Assembly: GCA_019117325.1 (NCBI GenBank)
Contig: DWZY01000386.1
Coordinates: 1 to 17,432, forward strand
Direction of reading: 5' to 3'
Source: Candidatus Brevibacterium intestinigallinarum
Lineage (GTDB): Bacteria > Actinomycetota > Actinomycetes > Actinomycetales > Brevibacteriaceae
Length of the DNA stretch: 17,432 bases
In this document: positions 7,684 through 14,993 of the stretch, piece by piece
How the letters are laid out: each line of letters opens with the position of its first letter
Position numbering within the stretch: position 1 is the stretch's first letter
The notes under the pieces: model-generated
Databases searched by the model: none
What the model was told of the DNA's origin: nothing
The model's input: the letters and a program-made list of their open reading frames with translations, nothing else
Position numbers and translations under genes: made by a program

Positions 7684-8211
7684 CGGCACGAGCTCATCCG
7701 AGTGGGCCGCAGCACGGATCCGTCGGTCGACCTCGACGATCCAGCCTCGATCGAGCGCCTGTTCCAGCAGACGGGCGAGGTCGATGCCATCATCTGCGCC
7801 GCGGGCCACGTCCCCTTCAAGCCCGTCACCCAGCTGACGCGCGAGGACTACGTGTCCGGCTTCCACGGGAAGGCGCTCGCGCAGCTGGACGTCGTGCGGT
7901 TGGGCCTCCCGCACGTGCGGGACGGCGGATCCATCACCCTGACGACGGGCGTCACGGCACGGGCGGCCATCCCCACGGGATCTGCCGCCGCCATGGCCAG
8001 TGGCGCGATCGAGTCCTTCGTCATGGCCGCGGCCGGGGAGATGCCGCGCGGCATCCGCCTCAACGTCGCGAGCCCCACGGTCCTCGCGTCGGCCACGCAC
8101 TTCCACGACGCGTTTCCCGGCTTCCCGCCCGCCTCCGACGAGGCCGTCGGCAACCTCTACCGTCGCGCGGTCGAGGGCATCGAGACGGGGCAGACCTTCG
8201 TGCTCGACTGA
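7684..8211 (+). pseudogene. Short-chain dehydrogenase remnant lacking its N-terminus
   Basis: The frame encodes the C-terminal three quarters of a small SDR-fold protein: R-H-E-L-I-R-V-G-R-S, a V-D-L-D-D-P-A-S-I segment, I-I-C-A-A-G (equivalent of the N-A-G motif), G-S-I-T-L-T-T-G, and a P-R-G-I-R-L-N-V-x-S-P-T segment. The first beta-alpha unit with the G-x-x-G-x-x-G dinucleotide-binding loop is missing. Upstream, in-frame codons run back to a stop at 7573-7575 without ATG, GTG or TTG before the GTG at 7702, which lies inside conserved sequence and has no ribosome site. The classical Tyr-x3-Lys pair is also not visible, though I believe this SDR subgroup often lacks it. The left boundary is my estimate. 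It abuts the HNH promoter region, so truncation by insertion or deletion is likely. A short expressed protein starting at 7702 is possible but would not bind NAD(P) normally. Confidence 0.7.
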
Positions 8212-8227
8212 CCGCACTCCAGTCAGT

Positions 8228-8283
8228 ACGACGGGGCTCTCGTTGTACAGGAATACTTTCCCGTACAACGAGAGCCCCGTCGT
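8228..8283. terminator. Exceptionally long perfect hairpin after the SDR remnant
   Basis: Positions 8228-8248 pair perfectly with 8263-8283 (21 bp). After one A-C mismatch, 8250-8253 pair with 8258-8261, leaving the tetraloop TACT. The structure begins 16 bp after the SDR stop and also lies beyond the flavoprotein terminator-like hairpin, so it could stop transcription from both sides. A run of T is absent on both strands. The strength and near-perfect symmetry exceed a normal terminator. Confidence 0.6.
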
Positions 8284-8286
8284 CCA

Positions 8287-8322
8287 TCCGGGCGGGTGAG
8301 CCTGCGCGCTCACCCGCCCGGA
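8287..8322 (-). terminator. Hairpin terminator of the flavoprotein gene
   Basis: A perfect 15-bp GC-rich stem (8287-8301 with 8308-8322) with the loop CTGCGC starts 4 bp beyond the flavoprotein stop codon. The position fits a factor-independent or hairpin-assisted terminator, although no T-tract follows. Confidence 0.65.
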
Positions 8323-8326
8323 CCCG

Positions 8327-11164
8327 TCACCGCCGGATGCGTGCCATGCCTGCGTCGTAGACCGGCTCGGCCAGGACCTCGGCATCCAGCACGCGACCGA
8401 AGCGCATGATGCCCAGGCGCGTGCCCGGCTCCGCGTGCTCCGCCGGCACCCAGGCGAGACCGATCACCTGACCGGTCACGTAGCCGAAGTCCGCGCTGGT
8501 CACCCAGCCCACGGCCTCGGTGTCTGCGGCCTGGCCGGTGGACGATTCCGCCGTCGCGGCCTCGGTGGAGACGAAGGCGGATCCGCCCTCGGAGTCCGTG
8601 GCGGTCGCGAAGACCGGCGCACCGGCCTCGGGCCTGCCCGCGTCCATCCGCATGCCGAACGCCACGAGCCGGCGCCCGCGGGACGGCTGCGCCTCGAGCG
8701 CGTCGCGGCCCACGAAGCCGCCATCCTTCTGCATGCGGACCGCGAAGCCCAGTCCTGCATCGTCGGGAGTGTCTTCCCGCGTCACGTCCGAGCCCCACGC
8801 GCGGTAGCCCTTCTCCAGTCGCAGGCTCGAGAACGCCGCGCGGCCACCGGCGATGATGCCGTGCTGGGCGCCCTCGGCCATGATCGCGTCCCACAGGCGC
8901 AGCCCGTGCGCGGCCTCGGTGTAGAGTTCCCAGCCCAGCTCTCCCACGTAGCTGACCCGCAGGGCCAGGACGGGGACGCCGGCCACGCGGATGCGCGCCG
9001 CGCGGAAGTACCGGAGGCCCTCGTGGCTGATGTCGCCCTCCGTGATCGGGGCCAGAACATCACGAGCCCGAGGCCCCCACAGGCCCACGCAGCACGTCGA
9101 GGTCGTGATGTCGTCCAGCACGACGGTGCCGGACTCCGGCAGCAGGCGCGTGAGCCGGTCCAGGTCCAGCGGTCCGTTCGCGCCGATCATGTACTCCTCG
9201 CCGCCCAGGCTCGTGACCGTCACGTCGGAGAGGACGCCGCCGGTCTCATCGAGCATGAGCGAGTACGTGACCGCGCCGGGCAGCTTGCCCACCCTGTTCG
9301 AGTTGAGCGACTCAAGCCACGCCGTGGCGCCGGCCCCGCGCACCCGGTACCGGGTCAGCGAGGTCATGTCGTAGGCGGCGACGCGGTTGCGGGTCGCCCA
9401 GGCCTCGGCCGCGGCGATCGGTGACCAGTTCACCTGGTCCCAGGCATCCCTGCGCGGCACGACGACCGGCACCGGAGCGTCGAGGTCCGGCTCCGGGTCC
9501 AGCGCGGGATCCGGCAGTGCGGTCGCAGCCTGGGCCGCCGCACCGAAGGCCTTGACGGGCCGCGAGCGGAACTCGGGGTCCGTGAAGAGCGCCGCGTTCT
9601 GCTGGTGCCACAGCGCCCGCTCCCAGCCGTTCGCCTCGTCGAAGACGCCGCCCAGGTCCTGGATGCGCGTGTGGAACGGGCTGGTCTTGAGCCCGCGCAT
9701 GACCGTCGTGGCCTGGTGGGAGAAGGACACGTCGTAGACCTCGTCGTACGCCTCCGCCGCGCGCTCGCGGATCCAGCGCTGCCCCAGCAGCACCGGGTCG
9801 AAGCGGGCGAAGTCCAGCTCCTGCGTCGCGACGCCCGGGTCGCCGGTGAGCATCCAGTCCGCCAGCACCTGGGCGCAGCCCGCCGAGGCCGTCACCCAGA
9901 TCGCCTGCGCTGCCCAGAATCCGTCCACCCGGGCCGAGGGCCCCAGCATCGGCCCGCCGTCCGGCGTGAAGGAGAAGACGCCGTTGAACTCGTCCTCGAG
10001 CGGCAGGTCCGTGAGCGACGGCAGGAGGCGGGCGGCCTCGGCGCGGCAGAACTCGAAGTCCTCGTGCGTGAAGGCCCGCTTGGCGGGCTCCTGACCGGTC
10101 TCCAGCATGTGGGCGGTGTCGGTGAGGTCCTCCGGCGCCAGCGGCAGCGGGCGGTGCTCGTAGGCGCCGATCCCGATCCGGGTGCCGAACTCGCGGATGT
10201 AGAGGCCCGATCCCTGGTGCCGCAGCATGGGACGACCCGACTGGTCCTCGCCCAGGGGTGTGCCGTCCGATGCGGTGCCCGGCAGGTCCGGCACGGGTGC
10301 CGTCCACGCGTAGCCGTGCTCCATCGGGTGCATGGGCAGGTTGAGCCCGCCCAGCTCGCCCAGGAGGTGGCCCCAGATGCCGCCGGTCGCGATGACGACG
10401 TCGGCCGGGAGGGTGCGCCGGGTGGAGGCGTCGGACTCGCCGGCCCCGGCCTCGGCAGCGGGGTCGCCGGCCGTGGAGGTCGTCGCGTCCTCGAGGACGA
10501 CGCCGGTGACGCGGCCGCCCTCGGTGGTGACGTCGACGACACGGGTGAGGCCCAGTGTCTTGGCGCCACCGGCCTCGGCACGGTCCAGCTGGTAGGCGAC
10601 CGCTCGCTTGGAGAACACGACGCCGTCGGTGGGCGTGTGCAGGGCGCCGATGATCTCCGAGGTGTCGACGCCCGGCCACAGCTGGGCCACCTGGTCCGGC
10701 TCGATGAGCTCTGCCGGGACGCCCCAGGCGCGCGCGAAGCCCAGGCGGCGGCGCAGCTCTGCCAGCTGTCCCTCCGTCGACGCGAGCTCCAGGCCGCCGG
10801 TGCGGTCGAGGACGCGGCGGCCGTCGACCTCGAGGCCGTCGAGCTTGTCGAGGGTCCGCTGAGCCAGCTGGCACATGACGCGCGAGGGGTTGACCTGGAA
10901 GACGAAGCCCGGCGCGTGGGAGGAGGACCCGCCGGTGACGGGCAGCGGCCCCTGGTCGACGACGGTGACGTCCGCGCAGCCGCGCAGGATCAGCTCGTCC
11001 GCCAGCGCCGCGCCCACGACGCCTGCGCCGATGACGACGATGCGCGCAGACGGGTCGACGGGCCCGGGCAGGTGCGCGGAGACACGGTCTGTCAGCGTGA
11101 CGGGACCGCTGGGGGCCACCGCGCGGGGCGAGGAGGGGGATGCCGGTGCGGGGGTGGTGGTCAT
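8327..11164 (-). CDS. Dimethylglycine oxidase/dehydrogenase-like FAD and folate-domain protein
   Basis: A 945-residue flavoprotein of the dimethylglycine/sarcosine dehydrogenase family, predicted to oxidatively demethylate dimethylglycine (or sarcosine), passing the one-carbon unit to tetrahydrofolate or releasing formaldehyde. Order: Ala/Pro-rich N-terminal tail, DAO-type FAD domain with V-I-G-A-G-V-V-G at about 44-51, S-S-S-H-A-P-G with His83 aligning with the covalently flavinylated histidine of Arthrobacter globiformis dimethylglycine oxidase, then F-S-F-T-P-D-G-G-P-M-L-G, the FAO_M linker domain (Y-D-V-S-F), and glycine-cleavage T-protein domains (Y-V-G-E-L-G-W-E-L, L-E-K-G-Y-R-A-W-G-S-D). 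The Arthrobacter enzyme is about 830 residues; low-complexity acidic insertions explain part of the difference. The ATG at 11164 follows GGGAG by 5 nt and replaces a longer frame to 11272. Oxidase versus dehydrogenase, and dimethylglycine versus sarcosine, cannot be decided from sequence alone. Confidence 0.88.
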   Translation of the reverse strand: MTTTPAPASPSSPRAVAPSGPVTLTDRVSAHLPGPVDPSARIVVIGAGVVGAALADELILRGCADVTVVDQGPLPVTGGSSSHAPGFVFQVNPSRVMCQLAQRTLDKLDGLEVDGRRVLDRTGGLELASTEGQLAELRRRLGFARAWGVPAELIEPDQVAQLWPGVDTSEIIGALHTPTDGVVFSKRAVAYQLDRAEAGGAKTLGLTRVVDVTTEGGRVTGVVLEDATTSTAGDPAAEAGAGESDASTRRTLPADVVIATGGIWGHLLGELGGLNLPMHPMEHGYAWTAPVPDLPGTASDGTPLGEDQSGRPMLRHQGSGLYIREFGTRIGIGAYEHRPLPLAPEDLTDTAHMLETGQEPAKRAFTHEDFEFCRAEAARLLPSLTDLPLEDEFNGVFSFTPDGGPMLGPSARVDGFWAAQAIWVTASAGCAQVLADWMLTGDPGVATQELDFARFDPVLLGQRWIRERAAEAYDEVYDVSFSHQATTVMRGLKTSPFHTRIQDLGGVFDEANGWERALWHQQNAALFTDPEFRSRPVKAFGAAAQAATALPDPALDPEPDLDAPVPVVVPRRDAWDQVNWSPIAAAEAWATRNRVAAYDMTSLTRYRVRGAGATAWLESLNSNRVGKLPGAVTYSLMLDETGGVLSDVTVTSLGGEEYMIGANGPLDLDRLTRLLPESGTVVLDDITTSTCCVGLWGPRARDVLAPITEGDISHEGLRYFRAARIRVAGVPVLALRVSYVGELGWELYTEAAHGLRLWDAIMAEGAQHGIIAGGRAAFSSLRLEKGYRAWGSDVTREDTPDDAGLGFAVRMQKDGGFVGRDALEAQPSRGRRLVAFGMRMDAGRPEAGAPVFATATDSEGGSAFVSTEAATAESSTGQAADTEAVGWVTSADFGYVTGQVIGLAWVPAEHAEPGTRLGIMRFGRVLDAEVLAEPVYDAGMARIRR

Positions 11165-11234
11165 GGTGTCTCCCTGAGTGAGTCGGAGAGGAGGGACTGG
11201 GGAACACGCCGCCGGGTCATCCTCGACCCGATGT

Positions 11235-11269
11235 GTTGCGAACTGTGCAACTAGCGCGTATCGTGCAAC
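11235..11269. promoter_or_regulatory. Predicted IclR operator array between iclR and the flavoprotein gene
   Basis: GTTGC (11235-11239) and GCAAC (11247-11251) form an inverted repeat with a 7-bp centre. GTGCAAC occurs at 11245-11251 and again at 11263-11269, 18 bp (about two helical turns) apart. The sites overlap or abut the candidate promoters on both strands, the arrangement expected for an autoregulating repressor that also controls its divergent neighbour. Binding by the adjacent IclR protein is inference. Confidence 0.5.
11236..11264 (+). promoter_or_regulatory. Candidate iclR promoter
   Basis: TTGCGA (11236-11241) and TATCGT (11259-11264) with 17-bp spacing, about 76 bp before the iclR start codon. 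Each hexamer matches consensus at four of six positions. It coincides with the GTTGC/GCAAC sites, suggesting autorepression. Confidence 0.4.
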
Positions 11270-11270
11270 C

Positions 11271-11299
11271 ATTCAAGCGTGTGAGCCGAGCCACGTCAA
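11271..11299 (-). promoter_or_regulatory. Candidate flavoprotein promoter
   Basis: On the minus strand TTGACG (11294-11299) and TTGAAT (11271-11276) are separated by 17 bp. The GTGCAAC repeat at 11263-11269 begins directly downstream of the -10, where a bound repressor would block initiation. Confidence 0.4.
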
Positions 11300-11340
11300 G
11301 GGGCGCACTCCACCGAACCGGACACCACCCGAGGAGGGCC

Positions 11341-12072
11341 ATGAGCATCCAATCGATCGACCGTGCGATCGAGGCGCTCGAGCTGCTGGCCGAGTCCGGC
11401 ACCGCCGGCGTCAGCCACCTTTCCGATCGGCTGGGCGTGCACAAGTCGACGGCGTCGCGGATCCTCTCGTCACTGGCAGCGCACGGGCTCGTCGAACAGC
11501 GCCCCACCGGTGACTACACCCTGGGGATGGGGCTGGTCCGCCTGGCCAGCGCCGTCACGAGTCGGCCCGACTTCTCGCAGGTCGCCCAGGTGCTGTGCGA
11601 TCGTGCCGCAGCGGCCACGGGGCTCACCGCGAACGTCGCGATCCTGGATGACGGATTCGCGGTCAACGTGTCGCAGACGGTGGGAACCGGCATCCTCGCC
11701 GCCCGCCACTACGTGGGGCTGCGCACGCCCGGACACGCAACGAGCTCCGGGAAGATACTGCTGGCGCACGCGCCCGAGGCCACCGCCCGCCTGCGCGAGG
11801 CCGACCTGGGCCCGTTCACCGAGGCGACGATCACCTCACGGGCAGAGCTGTCCCGCGAGCTCGAGCTGTCCGCCGCGCGCGGCTGGGCAGCCTCGAACGA
11901 GGAGTGGGAGGAGCACACGACCGCGGTCGCCATCCCCCTGCGCGAGCCGGGCGGCGGAGTCGAAGCCGCCCTCACCGTCACGGGCCCCACCCACAGCCTG
12001 ACCCCGGAGTCGTTCGCCGAGGTCGCTGAGCGCCTGCGCGAGCTCGCCGCCGCGACCGGCCGCTGGCACTGA
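11341..12072 (+). CDS. IclR-family transcriptional regulator
   Basis: A 243-residue regulator. Residues 1-60 form the winged helix-turn-helix (S-I-D-R-A-I-E-A-L-E-L-L, then the recognition region R-L-G-V-H-K-S-T-A-S-R-I-L and the wing P-T-G-D-Y-T-L-G). The remaining part is the IclR effector-binding domain, including R-H-Y-V-G-L-R-T-P-G-H-A-T-S-S-G-K and the late W-E-E-H-T-T-A-V-A-I-P segment. The ATG at 11341 is preceded by GAGGAGG and starts where IclR homology begins; the upstream in-frame extension lies in the control region. It is divergent from the dimethylglycine-oxidase-like gene, so it probably regulates that gene and perhaps gbcAB. The effector may be a betaine-pathway intermediate, which is inference. 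Confidence 0.9.
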   Translation: MSIQSIDRAIEALELLAESGTAGVSHLSDRLGVHKSTASRILSSLAAHGLVEQRPTGDYTLGMGLVRLASAVTSRPDFSQVAQVLCDRAAAATGLTANVAILDDGFAVNVSQTVGTGILAARHYVGLRTPGHATSSGKILLAHAPEATARLREADLGPFTEATITSRAELSRELELSAARGWAASNEEWEEHTTAVAIPLREPGGGVEAALTVTGPTHSLTPESFAEVAERLRELAAATGRWH

Positions 12073-12078
12073 GGCGGC

Positions 12079-12095
12079 CGCTCGCGGCGCGAGCG
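12079..12095. terminator. Possible terminator hairpin between iclR and hxlR
   Basis: CGCTCGC (12079-12085) and GCGAGCG (12089-12095) form a 7-bp stem with a 3-nt loop, 7 bp after the iclR stop, in the gap between two convergent regulators. No T-tract is present. Confidence 0.35.
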
Positions 12096-12157
12096 AACTC
12101 GCCGCGGGAGCGGGCCTGTCGCGGGAGCAACGGCAGCAGCGGCCGGGTTCGCCGGAC

Positions 12158-12667
12158 TCAGCCGGCCGGCGGCTCGCGCACCACTCCGGGTCCCACGAGC
12201 CGGTCGACCCTGTCGCGCCAGGGCTTGGACCAGGACATGTCACTGGAGGCCAGCGGCTGGCCGCAGGCGCTGCAGACCTCGCCGCGGACGGTCTCCTGGC
12301 CGCACCCCTCGTGGATGAGGGCCATGTGACCGCCGCCTGCCGGCAGGCCCGTGTGCCGCTCGCCCCAGATCGCCAGCTGCTGGAGGATCGGCAGGAGCTC
12401 CGCCCCCGCCTCGGTCGCCGCATAGCCGCGGCGCAGGCGGGTGCCATCGTGATAGTCGACGCGCTCGAGCAGTCCCGTCTCGACCATGTCGCGGAGGCGC
12501 CGGCTCAAGACCGACTCGGACACGCCCAGATTGTCCCGCAGATGGTCGAAGCGGCCATTGCCGTGCAGGACGTCGCGAATGATGAGCAGCACCCACGGAT
12601 CCCCCACGATGTCGACCGCGCGCGTGACCGGGCACAGTCGCTCCGACAGATCCGATCGCAATGCCAT
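12158..12667 (-). CDS. HxlR-family transcriptional regulator with C-terminal zinc-ribbon-like tail
   Basis: A 169-residue winged helix regulator. The diagnostic start C-P-V-T-R-A-V-D-I-V-G-D-P-W and the L-S-R-R-L-R-D-M and Y-A-A-T-E-A-G motifs place it in the HxlR (DUF24/MarR-like) family. Cys12 occupies the conserved N-terminal cysteine position that serves as a redox or electrophile sensor in some members. The C-terminal part contains His119, Cys122, Cys132 and Cys135, resembling a small zinc ribbon, which some members carry. The ATG at 12667 has GGAGGAGGG 5 nt upstream. It is divergent from the MFS gene with about 104 bp between them, so it likely represses or activates that transporter. 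Confidence 0.9.
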   Translation of the reverse strand: MALRSDLSERLCPVTRAVDIVGDPWVLLIIRDVLHGNGRFDHLRDNLGVSESVLSRRLRDMVETGLLERVDYHDGTRLRRGYAATEAGAELLPILQQLAIWGERHTGLPAGGGHMALIHEGCGQETVRGEVCSACGQPLASSDMSWSKPWRDRVDRLVGPGVVREPPAG

Positions 12668-12732
12668 GGCGCCCTCCTCCCGCAGCCGTCCACCAGTCCG
12701 GGCCGCGCAACCGCCCGGCCCCTGATGTGGTC

Positions 12733-12751
12733 TAGACTCACACGCAGTCTA
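12733..12751. promoter_or_regulatory. Palindromic operator candidate between hxlR and the MFS gene
   Basis: TAGACT (12733-12738) and AGTCTA (12746-12751) are exact inverted repeats separated by 7 bp; the whole 19-bp dyad lies 21 bp before the MFS start codon. Its position between a divergent regulator and transporter makes HxlR binding the simplest explanation. It also includes the perfect 8-bp palindrome GTCTAGAC at its left edge. Confidence 0.5.
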
Positions 12752-12771
12752 CAACTTCGCTCAAGGAAGTC

Positions 12772-14073
12772 ATGCGCATGGCACGTTCCTCCCGACCCCG
12801 CATCCATCCGGCCTGGTGGGTCGCGATCGTCGCGTTCCTGGCCCTCTTCGCCGCCGCCGGATTCCGCGGCGCACCCGGCGCACTCATGGTGCCGCTCCAC
12901 ACGGAGTTCGGGTGGTCGATGAGCATCATGTCCGTCGCGATGAGCATCAACCTGGTGCTCTACGGGCTCGTCGCCCCGTTCGCGGCGGCGCTCATGGACC
13001 GCTTCGGGATGCGCCGCGTCGTCGCGATCGCGCTCACGCTCATCGCGGTGGGCGCCGGCGGCAGCGTCGTCATGACCGCCTCGTGGCAGCTGCTCGTGTT
13101 CTGGGGTCTGCTGATCGGCGGTGGCACCGGCGCGATGGCACTCGTCTTCGCCGCGACGATCGCGCAGCGCTGGTTCGTCCGTCGCCGCGGTCTCGTCATG
13201 GGCGTGCTGACGGCGGGCGCTGCGACCGGCCAGCTCGTCATCCTGCCACCGGTGGCAGCGATGGCCGAGACGATCGGCTGGCGACCCGCGTCCCTGGTGA
13301 TCGGCGGGGTCGCGCTCCTGGCTGTCCCCCTCGTCGTCCTGGTCATCCGCGACCATCCGGAGGACCGGGGCGTCCTCCCCTACGGAGCAGATCCGGAGAC
13401 CCACAGCGCGCCAGCCCGTGTGGCAGGAGGTGCGATGCGGCGCGCGATCGAGACACTCCTCATCGCGTCGCGCCATCGCTCGTTCTGGGCGCTCGCGCTG
13501 GCCTTCGCGATCTGCGGGGCCACGACGAACGGGCTGGTGGGCGTGCACTTCATCCCGTCCGCGCACGACCACGGGATGTCGCAGACGACCGCAGCGGGCC
13601 TCCTGGCCGTCGTGGGCGTCTTCGACATCGTCGGCACCATCGCGTCCGGCTGGCTGACCGACCGGTTCAACCCGCGACTGCTCCTGCTCGCCTACTACAC
13701 GTTCCGCGGGGTGGGCCTGCTGTTCCTGCCGTGGCTGCTGTCCGACAGCGTGCACCCCAGCATGCTGCTCTTCATCATCATCTACGGCCTGGACTGGGTG
13801 GCGACCGTCCCACCCACGGTCGCGCTGTGCCACGAGATCTTCGGTGATCGCAGCACGATCGTCTTCGGCTGGGTCTTCGCCTCCCACCAGGTGGGTGCCG
13901 CGATCGCCGCGGCCGCCGCCGGGGTCGTCCGCGACGAGTTCGGCGCCTACACCTATGCGTGGTGGGGCGGTGCCGCGATGTGTGCGATCGCCGCTGTTCT
14001 CTCGATCATGACCCGCGCCTCCGGACGCGAGCAGCAGCAGCAGGAGGAGTCACCCGCTCCGGTCCGGGGGTGA
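12772..14073 (+). CDS. MFS transporter
   Basis: A 433-residue integral membrane protein with about 12 hydrophobic segments in two halves separated by a polar central loop around residues 195-225. The cytoplasmic loop motif between helices 2 and 3 is visible as A-A-L-M-D-R-F-G-M-R-R, and its counterpart in the second half as S-G-W-L-T-D-R-F-N-P-R. The N-terminal G-A-P-G-A-L-M-V-P-L-H-T-E-F-G-W segment resembles the monocarboxylate/oxalate-formate type group. The tail is Gln/Glu-rich. The ATG at 12772 has AAGGAAG just upstream; a second ATG two codons later is possible. The substrate is not recognisable; control by the divergent HxlR regulator is likely. Confidence 0.88.
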   Translation: MRMARSSRPRIHPAWWVAIVAFLALFAAAGFRGAPGALMVPLHTEFGWSMSIMSVAMSINLVLYGLVAPFAAALMDRFGMRRVVAIALTLIAVGAGGSVVMTASWQLLVFWGLLIGGGTGAMALVFAATIAQRWFVRRRGLVMGVLTAGAATGQLVILPPVAAMAETIGWRPASLVIGGVALLAVPLVVLVIRDHPEDRGVLPYGADPETHSAPARVAGGAMRRAIETLLIASRHRSFWALALAFAICGATTNGLVGVHFIPSAHDHGMSQTTAAGLLAVVGVFDIVGTIASGWLTDRFNPRLLLLAYYTFRGVGLLFLPWLLSDSVHPSMLLFIIIYGLDWVATVPPTVALCHEIFGDRSTIVFGWVFASHQVGAAIAAAAAGVVRDEFGAYTYAWWGGAAMCAIAAVLSIMTRASGREQQQQEESPAPVRG

Positions 14074-14085
14074 CATCCTGGACCC

Positions 14086-14883
14086 GTGCTCCCGAATCTT
14101 CGTCCCGCGCGACTGACTGCCGCGCTCGTGCTCACCCTCGCGCTGGCCGGGTGCGCGGTGTCCCCTGCACCGTCGGGCGCGACGGGTGCCGCTGGTTCGG
14201 GTGATCTCACCGCCGACGGTTCGCCGACTGACGGCTCCACCACTGACGAGCCTGATGCCGACAGTGCGTCTGGTGACCCCACTCCCTCGTCGGAGTCCTC
14301 GCCGTTCCCTGCTCCGCAGCAGGCGACGCCCACGGCTCTGCCCACCGAGGTGCCGGTGACAGGCAGCGGCGAGTGGAGCGCGGCCTCGGGCGAGGATGCG
14401 GCCCAGGATCCGGGCGAGGCGCAGATCTTCGAGGTCGCGATCAGGGTCGAGTCGAATCTTCCGATCGACGTCGACGATGCGACGGACTTCATCATGGAGA
14501 CGCTGCGCGATGAGCGCGGCTGGGAGGACCTGGACGGGGTCGCGTTCGCCCGCGTCGAGGACCCCGACCAGGCGGATGCCGTCATCAGCATCGCCGCACC
14601 GTCGACGACCGACAGCATGTGCGCGCCCCTCATCACGAACGGCGAGCTGTCGTGCCGCAGCGGCCGCAACGTCATCCTCAACGCGAAGCGCTGGGTGTCC
14701 GCGACGGACGAGTTCGACTCGCTCACCCAGTACCGGCAGTACCTCGTCAATCACGAGGTGGGACATGCGCTGGGGCACGGCCACCTGTCATGCCCGGGTC
14801 CAGGCGAGCCTGCGCCGCTCATGCAGCAGCAGACGAAGGGCCTCCACGGCTGCGAGCCCAACTCGTGGCCGTCAGTGGCGTAG
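14086..14883 (+). CDS. DUF3152 lipoprotein with metzincin-like zinc motif
   Basis: A 265-residue predicted exported lipoprotein. The signal peptide has a basic start, a hydrophobic core and a lipobox L-A-G-C with Cys23 as the lipidated residue. A Ser/Thr/Pro/Asp-rich spacer of about 85 residues follows. The C-terminal globular domain carries HEVGHALGHGH (223-233), a full H-E-x-x-H-x-x-G-x-x-H zinc motif, and A-P-L-M-Q-Q-Q with Met246 in Met-turn position. Four cysteines (179, 190, 236, 256) could form disulfides. This fits the actinobacterial DUF3152 family; proteolysis is inferred from the motif only. The GTG at 14086 lies 12 bp after the MFS stop and lacks a good ribosome site, so coupling to the MFS gene is possible. 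Confidence 0.85.
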   Translation: MLPNLRPARLTAALVLTLALAGCAVSPAPSGATGAAGSGDLTADGSPTDGSTTDEPDADSASGDPTPSSESSPFPAPQQATPTALPTEVPVTGSGEWSAASGEDAAQDPGEAQIFEVAIRVESNLPIDVDDATDFIMETLRDERGWEDLDGVAFARVEDPDQADAVISIAAPSTTDSMCAPLITNGELSCRSGRNVILNAKRWVSATDEFDSLTQYRQYLVNHEVGHALGHGHLSCPGPGEPAPLMQQQTKGLHGCEPNSWPSVA

Positions 14884-14898
14884 GGGCCCAATCAATCT

Positions 14899-14914
14899 GT
14901 GCGGTCCCCCGCAC
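14899..14914. terminator. Weak terminator-like hairpin after the DUF3152 gene
   Basis: GTGCGG (14899-14904) and CCGCAC (14909-14914) form a 6-bp stem with a 4-nt loop, 15 bp past the stop codon and without a T-tract. The rest of the 110-bp gap before the DUF4184 gene shows no convincing promoter hexamers. Confidence 0.3.
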
Positions 14915-14993
14915 GATCGGACGCCACCCGCACTGACAGCGCGCCGACAGTGGCACACTACGACTGATCCCGTCCGACCGAGAAGGGCCCCGC

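Noticed and set aside
5467..8322. Defence or toxin-antitoxin island around the HNH nuclease
   Set aside because: No partner gene, integrase, restriction-modification or toxin-like ORF is visible; DUF222-HNH genes commonly occur alone.
7582..8385. 267-codon minus-strand frame opposite the SDR remnant, which would make the SDR frame a shadow
   Set aside because: The plus-strand frame carries recognisable SDR segments and ordinary protein composition; the minus frame also runs through the two hairpins at 8228-8322, which suits non-coding DNA better.
9312..11254. Two very long open frames (631 and 549 codons) overlapping the flavoprotein gene
   Set aside because: Both are alternate-frame readings of a 945-residue protein with clear FAD and folate domains.
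12505..13887. 460-codon open frame opposite the MFS gene
   Set aside because: Highly charged and lacking membrane segments, while the plus strand encodes a coherent 12-helix transporter.
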